From positions 1 to 13,987 of the forward strand of contig JAUIJQ010000023.1 in NCBI GenBank assembly GCA_030431165.1: a DNA stretch of 13,987 nt, read 5' to 3'. The first letter of the stretch is position 1; every line of letters starts with the position of its first letter. This document shows positions 1 through 8,400 of the stretch, in pieces. A program made the translations under genes and the position numbers. This DNA comes from Rhodothermia bacterium. Lineage in GTDB: Bacteria > Bacteroidota > Rhodothermia > Rhodothermales > JABDKH01. The notes below the pieces were generated by a model. It searched no databases. It was not told the origin of the DNA and saw only the letters and a program-made list of their open reading frames with translations.

Positions 1-2178
1 GCCCTCTACCTGGTGGTGGGTTCGGCCCGTGACCTCGCCTTGCCGGGCATTCTGGCCGAACTGCAGACTGTGGAAACCGAAGCGGAACAGCTGGCCTTGC
101 TGACTGAGCTGGCCGACTTCCTGCAGCAGCGGTTCCCGGAGCCGCTCAAGAGCGCCTTCGGCGCCTGGCTGGCCACCAACCCGGTCCGCAACCCCGAGCG
201 ATCACGCGCGCGAAGGAACGTCGTCCTCACGCAAATGATGAAACATGACGCGGTTGATTCAGTGGCCGCTGCCAGGGCGCTTGAGCAACCACTCAGGACG
301 CGATTCAAACGACCCAGCCGACCCGGCACAAGCGCGCCACACTTTGTCGACCGCGTCGAGCGACAAGTCGTCGACTGGGCCCGACGCGCCGGACTCGATC
401 TCTATGCAGACGGCCTCGTCATCCACAGCACCCTGGATGGTCGGCTTCAGGCGTATGCCGAAACAGCCGTTCGTCGCCAGGGCGACGCACTGCAGCGCGT
501 CGCCAACGTTGAGTGGAGTTCAGCGCGCGAGACATTGCATTCAACCGACATCAGGGACTACGCCGCACTTGATCGCCAGTCTGATGCGTTTGCGCACTTC
601 TGGCGTGCCAATGCGGAACTCGAGACGCGCTTCATTCGGGAATCAGCCGCATTTCGACGCCTGATCGATGAAGGCGTCGATGCAGACGAGGCGGTCAACA
701 GGATTCGCAACGACAACGCTGCGATGTCCACCATCCGAAATACAAAGAGTCGGCTTGAGGCCGGGTTTGTCGCAATCGAACCGCAGTCGGGCAACGTGCT
801 TGCCTGGGTGGGTAGTCGCGACTACGTGTCCGCGCCGTTTGATCACGTGGCGTCAGCAAAACGTCAGCCGGGCTCGACGTTCAAGCCGATCGTATATGCG
901 ACGGCCCTGGAATCCGGATACGAGCCGGATGACTTTGTACCCAACGACCCGGTTGAAATCCGCATTGGCAGGTCGGATGTATGGCGTCTCGCCAATGCAC
1001 AGGACGGTCAACGATACGTGACGCTTCGGGAGGGCCTGGCGCGCTCTTACAATCATGTTGCCGCGCGGCTGATCACCGAGGTTGGCCCCCGCAAGACTGC
1101 GCGCGTTGCGCGGCGACTGGGCGTTACAGAGAGTGAATTGGATCAGGTGCCGTCTCTTGCGCTCGGCACAAGCCCGGTGTCACTACTCGAAATGGCCTCT
1201 GTTTACGCGACGATTGCGGCTGAAGGCGTGTACAACGAACCGGTCCTGGTAACACAGATAACCGACCAGTCTGGTGCTGTGCTGTACGAGCACAAGACCG
1301 CGCCGCGACGAGCCATTTCGCGCGAAACAGCGGTAGCCTTGGGCGATATGCTGCGGGACGTTGTTGATCGCGGAACGGCGAGGCGGATTCGCTATCAGTT
1401 TGGTGTAGGCGCTGATGTCGGGGCGAAGACCGGCACTACCCAGAACAACATGGACGGTTGGTTCATGATGATACACCCCGACATCGCTGCCGGCGCCTGG
1501 GTAGGCTTCGACGACCCGCGGGTGACGTTTCGTTCGGACTTCTGGGGAGAAGGCGCACACAACGCTCTTTTTGTCGTTGGCGATGTTTTCCGCCAGGGCA
1601 CGGCTTCAGGCCACATCAGTACGCGAGTCCGTCTTGCGACGCCGCCCCGCCGGCAGGACAATCCACAAATCGCATCCGCTGACGAGGGGTGGTGGCAACG
1701 TCAGTGGAACCGTCTGAACGACACGTTTGGACAGCAATCGCGCCGCGATCCCGACGGCGACGGCCAACGTGACAACCAACGTGGCAACCAACGTGGCGAT
1801 TATCGGGACACAGAGCGGGACACAGAGCGGGGCGCTGCGCGGGACGACACGTGGACGAGGGAGTGGCAGTCAAATGACGGGCGCGCTGACACACGCCGCA
1901 GAGACGGCGGATACCGCGAAGAATGGTCTCCCGAGCGCTGGTCACGACCCGACCGGGAGATCCGCGGTTTGACCGACCGCCTGGAGGCGTACGAGCGCCT
2001 CAAGCAGCAGATCGCAGAGGGTCTCCGGGCTGACGACAGAATCGTTGATGCGTATCGACGCGAGCGGGACAGGAACCCCGAATTGCGCGAGCTTGAGCGC
2101 GAACTCGACGTTCGCGTGCGACGTTGGCTCGAAGAAGCCGACCGGCGCCTCTCGGAGCTTGAAATCAGCCTGGACTAG
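1..2178 (+). CDS. Class A penicillin-binding protein (PBP1A-like), 5' end cut by window edge
   Basis: Bifunctional peptidoglycan synthase of the inner membrane: glycosyltransferase (GT51) followed by a DD-transpeptidase. The frame is open to base 1, so the start and most of the GT51 domain lie outside; a GTG at 13 is probably internal. The end of GT51 is suggested by the stretch NPVRNPERSRARRNVVLTQM (about 175-237). All three transpeptidase motifs are intact: STFK with the nucleophilic serine at 874, SYN at 1045 and KTGT at 1426, plus the family segments LALGTSPVSLLEMASVYAT and DGWFMMIHPD. After about 1670 the protein leaves the family pattern. It runs into a 165-residue hydrophilic tail with a DPDGDGQ segment, four-residue Q/E-R-D/G-N/T repeats and a charged helical, probably coiled-coil end. 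The identity is near certain from the motifs. The role of the tail is unknown. Confidence 0.95.
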   Translation, partial: ALYLVVGSARDLALPGILAELQTVETEAEQLALLTELADFLQQRFPEPLKSAFGAWLATNPVRNPERSRARRNVVLTQMMKHDAVDSVAAARALEQPLRTRFKRPSRPGTSAPHFVDRVERQVVDWARRAGLDLYADGLVIHSTLDGRLQAYAETAVRRQGDALQRVANVEWSSARETLHSTDIRDYAALDRQSDAFAHFWRANAELETRFIRESAAFRRLIDEGVDADEAVNRIRNDNAAMSTIRNTKSRLEAGFVAIEPQSGNVLAWVGSRDYVSAPFDHVASAKRQPGSTFKPIVYATALESGYEPDDFVPNDPVEIRIGRSDVWRLANAQDGQRYVTLREGLARSYNHVAARLITEVGPRKTARVARRLGVTESELDQVPSLALGTSPVSLLEMASVYATIAAEGVYNEPVLVTQITDQSGAVLYEHKTAPRRAISRETAVALGDMLRDVVDRGTARRIRYQFGVGADVGAKTGTTQNNMDGWFMMIHPDIAAGAWVGFDDPRVTFRSDFWGEGAHNALFVVGDVFRQGTASGHISTRVRLATPPRRQDNPQIASADEGWWQRQWNRLNDTFGQQSRRDPDGDGQRDNQRGNQRGDYRDTERDTERGAARDDTWTREWQSNDGRADTRRRDGGYREEWSPERWSRPDREIRGLTDRLEAYERLKQQIAEGLRADDRIVDAYRRERDRNPELRELERELDVRVRRWLEEADRRLSELEISLD
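1765..1827 (+). repeat. In-frame 12-bp tandem repeats in the PBP tail
   Basis: Two adjacent tandem arrays lie inside the penicillin-binding protein gene. The first has three 12-bp units of the form CAACGTGRCRAY at 1765-1800 (the last unit diverges at its end). The second is CGGGACACAGAG twice, exactly, at 1804-1827. Both keep the reading frame, giving QRDN/QRGN/QRGD and then RDTE/RDTE. The unit is a multiple of three, so copy-number change would lengthen or shorten the tail without a frameshift. Confidence 0.85.
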
Positions 2179-2202
2179 TCCGGCTAAACGCCGAACCTAT
2201 CA

Positions 2203-2234
2203 CCGGCAGGTGGGTATGCAGAAGTCGCTGCCGG
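2203..2234. repeat. 7-bp inverted repeat with 18-base loop
   Basis: CCGGCAG at 2203-2209 is the exact reverse complement of CTGCCGG at 2228-2234. It lies 25 bases after the PBP stop. No T run follows, so it is not a classical intrinsic terminator. A second 6-bp stem, AGGTGG (2208-2213) with CCACCT (2241-2246), overlaps it and could not form at the same time. Confidence 0.5.
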
Positions 2235-2251
2235 AAAGTGCCACCTTGTGA

Positions 2252-2290
2252 CTGCAGGAAGCAGCTGCAGGAAGCAACTTCAGGAAGCAA
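2252..2290. repeat. Three tandem 13-bp repeats upstream of sprA
   Basis: Three head-to-tail 13-base units are visible: CTGCAGGAAGCAG, CTGCAGGAAGCAA and CTTCAGGAAGCAA. Neighbouring units differ by one base each. The array is non-coding, lies 208 bases before the first possible sprA start, and matches nothing I recognise. It could be slipped-strand duplication or a set of protein-binding sites. Confidence 0.85.
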
Positions 2291-2497
2291 CCGTGGAATA
2301 TCACGCCGCGGAACCGTCCGGCGTCGGGATGTGGCATTATTTCTGGCTTGAACGATTGCGCGGGCGGGCGATACCTTCCCTGCGCAACCGAACAACGGGA
2401 CACCCTCCGCCCAATTAACGCAAATCAAGGTCGTATCGCACTTCTGCTACGGTTAGCCATCCGATAACCTGACCGCTCCCCGCGGGTTTCCGTTCCT

Positions 2498-5400
2498 TTG
2501 CGCAGTATTGTTTCGTTGCGATCCACGCCACGTTCGATGGGGCTGTTTGCCCTCAGCGGCCTGTCGCTGAGTGCGTGGCTGCTATCTGTGCTCGTCCTCG
2601 TTCTTGGCACCCCGGAAGTGGACCGAAGAGGAGATCGCGCTGGCGGCTTGTCAAATGGCTCGGCGAACGGCATGTGGCGAGCCGTGTCTGATACAGACAG
2701 CGTTGTTGTGGCCGTGCCCGAGTCGCTGGCCGTTGACACGAGCCTGGCCGATCGCTACTTCCCCCGTTTCAGGCAAGACAGTCGCACAGCCAGTGTATTG
2801 CAGCGGCAGCGACGTGCCATGGCGCTTCGTCTACCGACAATCTGGGGGCACGACGTTGAGCTGGACACCACGAGCGGTCAATATGTCTCGCGTGAGACCG
2901 TTGGTGGCGAGGACGTCCGCATTGCGCGTACGCTGAGCAGGGACGCATACCTTCGAGAACGGTTGGATCGGGATCTGAAGGGAAACTGGAAGGAGCTCGT
3001 AACCCAGAGTGAGCAGCGTCGTCGGTCTGATCGCCGCGGAGGCCTCGGGTTCAACATCGCGATCCCCGGCGGCCGGCAGAGTGCGTTTACCACAATCTTT
3101 GGCAAGCCGGATGTCTCGCTCCGCGTAAACGGCACCGCAGATATTAGAGCCGGATTTGACTACCGGCAATCCGAACAACAGAGCATACTCGGGCAGCGAC
3201 GACAGATCGATCCGGAGTTCAAACAGGACCTCCGACTTGGCATCGATGGGAGCATTGGAGACAAGATGCTCATCAATGTCAACTACGACACGCAGAACCG
3301 ATTCGACTTCGAGAATGAACTCAAGCTCCGCTACCAGGGGTATGAAGACGAGATTATTCAGAGCATCGAGGCCGGCAACGTCTTCCTGCAGACGCCGTCG
3401 ACACTGATCCGAGGCGGACAGAGTCTGTTCGGGATCAAGAGCGAGTTTCAGATTGGTGGCGTACACCTGACCACCGTCATGTCGCAGCAGGAAGGTGAGT
3501 CAAGCAGCCTGAACATTTCGGGGGGTACCGAAGCGACAGAGTTCGACATCAAACCGATCGACTACGACGACGGCCGACACTTCTTCCTCGGGTACTACTT
3601 CCGGAACACCTGGGAGAACGCCCTTTCGGATCCGCCGCGCGTTCTGCTTGCAAACGGGTTTGAGCGAATCACTGAGATCGAGGTCTGGCGTTTTGAGCAG
3701 ACAAATCCCGAGGACGACGACGTGCGCGAAGTGGTCGCCATGGTTGATCTCGGCGAAACCGAAGAGATCCTTACGCTCGCCAATAACTATACAGAAGCGT
3801 CAGTTTCAGACCTCCCGGGGCTCAACAGCGACCAGTACACCGATGCCGACATTGCTCTTCTTCGTGACCGCGCGACCGGTGCCGACGGTTTTCTCGGGCA
3901 GGGCGGAAAAGGACTAAACGAGCGGTCGGATTTCCAGACCGGGCCGTTCAAGAAGCTTGTCAAAGACCGCGACTACAAGGTCAACGAGCAGCTCGGATAC
4001 ATCTCGCTGTCCCAGCGTCTGCAGGATTCGGAGGCCATCGCCGTTTCGTACCGGTATATCGCCAACGGTGCCGTGCGGGAAGTCGGCGACCTGTCGACCG
4101 GAAGCGGTGGTGCCGACCAGAACACGCGCCTCGTGCTGAAGCTGCTGCGTCCGCGTAATCCCGACCAACCAGGGCCGTCGCTGAATCCCGCCGCCTGGTA
4201 TCTCGAGATGCGCAACATCTACAGCATCCGTGGTCGCGGGATCAACGCGAACGGCTTTGACCTGGATATCCTTTATACGCGTCCCGGCCAGACCGCGCAG
4301 CCGAAGATCCCAGACCTTGGCGGACAACGTACGCTTCTCGACCTGCTCGGACTCGACCGTCTTAACGAGGACGGCGCTCCGGGAACGGATGACAAGTTCG
4401 ACTATCGGCCGGGGTTCTCTATCAATCCGTCGGATGGCTTGCTCATCTTCCCATACCTCGAACCCTTCGGCGGGCGACTGGAGACGGTGGCGACCTCGAA
4501 CGGTGCTGACCCCGCGGACTATGCATTCTACGAGTTGTACACGCAGAAGAAAGAGAACGCGCGCACTGTCACGCGATTCGACGTGTATCGTATTCGAGGC
4601 GAGTACAAGGGCTCTGTCCAGAGTTACTATGACCTCAACTCCTTCGCGGGGGTGGTGCCCGGTACCGTCAAGGTCACATCAGCCGGGGCCGAGCTGTCGG
4701 AGAATGTCGACTACATCGTTGACTACAACGGTGGTTCGGTCACGATCATCAACGATGCGTACCTGATCGAGGGACGAGACATCGAGATCGACTTCGAACA
4801 GAACTCCTTCTTCAACCTGCAGAAGAAGACGTTGCTCGGGCTGCGAGCCGACTACGATCTCGATGAGCGCCTGGCGCTCGGCGCGACGGCGATGCGACTC
4901 AGTCAGAAGTCGCCTATTGACAAGTTCCGGCTTGGCGAAGAGCCCATTTCGAACTTCATCTGGGGCGTTGACGGTGCCCTCGACCTGCAGGCCAACTGGC
5001 TGACCCGGGCAATCGACAAGATTCCCCTGCTCGCTACACGCGACGAGAGTTCGATAAACATCCGGGGTGAGTTTGCGCAGCTCCGACCGGGGAACACCGA
5101 AACCAACGCGTTCCAGCGAAGCCGACGAGACCTGCAGCAGGATGGTCGCGACTTCAATAGCGACGAGTTGAACGGGATCTCTTTTGTTGACGACTTCGAA
5201 GGATTCGAAAACACCTTCTCGCTGATGCAGCCGGGCAGTTGGCGTTTGTCTTCTGCGCCCGACTCGATCCTCGCCGTCGACAACGCCGACCCGCTTTCAG
5301 ACTCGCTCCGAACAAACTGGCGCGCCGGTTTTGCCTGGTACCGGATCAGCCAGGCCACGCTTCGGGAGTTTGACGCCATCACAACCAATCTCGACGCGGT

Positions 5401-8400
5401 GCGTCCGGTTCGCATCGATGAGGTATTCCCCGACAGGGAAATCTCGGGACAGCCCGATCAGACGCTGTCCACGATGGACCTCTACCTGGATCCGCGAATG
5501 CGAGGCCCATACAACTACACGACGGATCTCGCCGGATTTCTCGCCAATCCCCAGGACACCTGGGGCGGCATGATCCAGCGACTGCCCGAAGGGTTCTCGG
5601 ACTTCACCCTGAAGAATACCGAGTTCGTTGAGTTCATTATCCAGCCGTTTGCGGATAACGTCGAGAACCTGACCCACCCCGACGCCAAGCTCTACGTCGA
5701 TCTCGGATTTATCTCTGAGGACATCCTTCCTGACGAACGACTAAACGAAGAAGACGGATTGTCCACGTCGACGGTTGACGAAGGATCGATCTCGACGTGG
5801 GGCCGATTGCCGACGACACTTCGAGACGATGTCGTAAAACTTGATGACGAGACCGACCGGTCAGAAGATCTTGGGCTGGACGGGATGGCTTCGTATGGTG
5901 GGAATTACCCCGACTTCGGGACGGAGGCTGTACACTTCCAACAGTTCCTGAACAGCCTCGACCAGAACAACACTGACCCGGTCTATCGCGCAGAAGTTGC
6001 GCGGAGTCTTGTTGATCCGTCTGCCGACGACTACCACTTCTTCGCTGATGACAACTACTTCACCAACGAAGCCTATTTCCCGGGCGGGGCGACGGTGCAG
6101 CAGCGATTCCTGCGCTTCTTTCCGGGATTTGAGCTGAACGGTTTTGAGTCGCAACGCGACCTCGCCGTCGACGTGGCGACAGAAGACCGTCGAGGCAACT
6201 CGCAGTTTCCCGATAGCGAAGACCTCAACAACAACTCAGCTCCCGACATTCTCGACAGCTACTATCAGTACGAGCTGGCGTTGAACCGGGACGAGCTTGA
6301 TCGTCTTGCCGTCCCCAATGAAGTCGACGATTACGTCGTGACCGAAATCACGAGCCAGGCGGGTGAACGCACGGGATGGTACCAGATCAGGATTCCGATT
6401 CGTGACTTCACGCGTCGCGTGGGATCGATCCAGGACTTCAGCCGCATCGAGTCGATCCGAATATGGACAACCGGACACGACGTACCGGCTACGGTGCGGT
6501 TTGCGTCGCTGGAGCTCGTTGGTAGTCAGTGGCGAAAAGGGCTCGACATCCCGCTCGACGAACGCAATCCGACCCTTACGGCTGATGGCACCGACACGCG
6601 CATCAGTATCTCTTCCGTGAACAACGAAGAGAACAGCAGTGTGTACCTCCCACCCAGAGGCACCATCATCTCCGAAACCCGACTTGCCAACGGTACGCGC
6701 CAGACAACGCGAGAGCAGTCGATGGTCCTTCGCGTGGAGAACCTTGAACCGCAGAAGCAGCTCGCGATCTTCAAGCCGTACACGAGCGGGCTCGACCTCT
6801 TGAAGTACTCGAACATCCGCATGTTTGTACATGCGCATGGCCTGCTCGCTGATGGCACACCGCTCGAATCGCTTCCTCGGGACGAGGCGCGCACCAAGGC
6901 CCGACTGTTTGTCCGGCTTGGGGCTAACGAGACCTCAGACTACTACGAATACGAACAGCCGCTTACGCCAAGCGCGGAGACGGCCGGTGATGCTGACGAA
7001 CTGTGGCAGACAAACAGAAACGTGGACGGCGAACTGGTCGACCTGAACTCCGTCAACATCCTGATCAGTGCGCTTAATCAGCTCAAGGTCGAGAGGGATC
7101 AGCGCGCCGCGCGTACCGACACCATTTTCTGGAGCCTCGAGAATGGCGTAACCCGTGGCCCTGACGCCTCGCGATTTGCGCCACCGGGCACGCGCCTTGG
7201 CATCAAGGGCACGCCTTCGCTGGCCTCGATCAACACCATTGTCATCGGCGTGCGGAACCCCGCACCAGACTCCGCCGGCTTTCAGGTCACCGACATCCTG
7301 GAAGACCTGACGGTCTGGATTAACGAGCTCCGTGTTTCCGGATATGACAACGCAAGCGGGTGGTCGGCCCTTGCCAATGCTGATGTCCGACTGGCCGACC
7401 TCGGCAGCATCAAGGCGAACTTCCAGACGCAGACAGATGGGTTCGGGTCGCTGGCCTCCACACTCGACGACCGCGACCAGCGCGAATTGACGTCATGGAG
7501 CGTAACGACTGACCTGAACCTCGACCAACCGATTCCCGAGCGCTTTGGATGGCGTATCCCGGTGTCCCTGCAGTTTCAGTCGAGCACCTCCACGCCGCGA
7601 TTTGCACCGAACCGAGGTGACATCCGGGTAGCGGATATTCTTGAACAGATCGACTCGCGCTCTGATCTGTCGGATGGCGAAAAATCCGAACAAAAGAGCT
7701 TCGTTCGGGAGTCGGCATCGACGATCTCGACATCCCGCTCGGTGTCAGCCCGCATCAGCAAGACCGGGTCAGACTCGCGTTTACTGCGAAATACACTCGA
7801 CGCACTGTCTGTGTCGTATTCGCACTCGAACACAAATGCCAGTAATCCGAGTCAGGCCTCGCGCGACGACTGGCGTTGGAACTCAGCCGTCAGTTATCGA
7901 CTGAATGTCACGCGTCCGCGAACGGTGAAGCCATTTGACGTACTCGACGGTGTACCGGTGCTGGGGCTGTTGAGCGGCATCCGCTTCAATTATCTGCCGA
8001 GTTCGTTGACGGCGTCGGCATCGGCCACCCGTAGCTTCGGGGAGTCGCAGGATCGAACCTCGACGCTCGACTTTACCGGTGGCGACCCGATTGACAACCT
8101 CGCCCAGAACCCGTTGCGTCAGCGACACGACTTCAAGCTCGCGCGCAACTTCTCCATGCAGTACAACCCGTTTGGTTTTCTCAACCTCGGGCTGGACACA
8201 AACACCGGCCACAGTCTCAACGCGCTCGGCGCACGCAGCGACACGCTCGTCGTGAACACGGCGAGCGGTGAAGTGCTCTACGGTGAGACCATCTCCTCCC
8301 TCCTTCAGCAGGGCGCCATTGACTCGACGGATATCGACGTCACGGCGTTTGAGCAGACCCAGATAACTGTGGAGCCGGCCCTTGATGTATTGCGTGACGC

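Larger units (their letters stand above)
2179..2497. other. 319-base intergenic region between the PBP gene and sprA
   Basis: No convincing gene is present; the longest ATG reading frame noticed (2329-2418) would give a 29-residue peptide without family features. The region holds an inverted repeat at 2203-2234, a second overlapping one at 2208-2246, and three tandem 13-bp units at 2252-2290. The sprA promoter must lie here if sprA is not read through from upstream, but no strong promoter match was found. The best is a weak one, TTG at 2348 followed 21 bases later by TACCTTCC at 2372. Confidence 0.7.

Noticed and set aside
1738..1764. DPDGDGQ in the PBP tail as a calcium-binding thrombospondin-type repeat domain
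   Set aside because: Only one copy is present; type 3 repeats come in series, so it is noted as a resemblance only.
2348..2379. Promoter for sprA (TTG, 21 bases, TACCTTCC)
   Set aside because: Only four of six matches in the -7 element; too weak to list as a feature.
2329..2418. A 29-codon reading frame in the gap before sprA
   Set aside because: It encodes an Arg/Pro-rich peptide with no family features and no clear ribosome-binding site; chance is the simpler explanation.
2831..3466. A 211-codon minus-strand frame opposite the start of sprA
   Set aside because: It is fully antisense to the conserved IIQSIEAGNV region; no family features or start signals are visible.
6236..6838. A 200-codon minus-strand frame inside sprA
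   Set aside because: The composition is that of a shadow frame and sprA is plainly the coding strand here.
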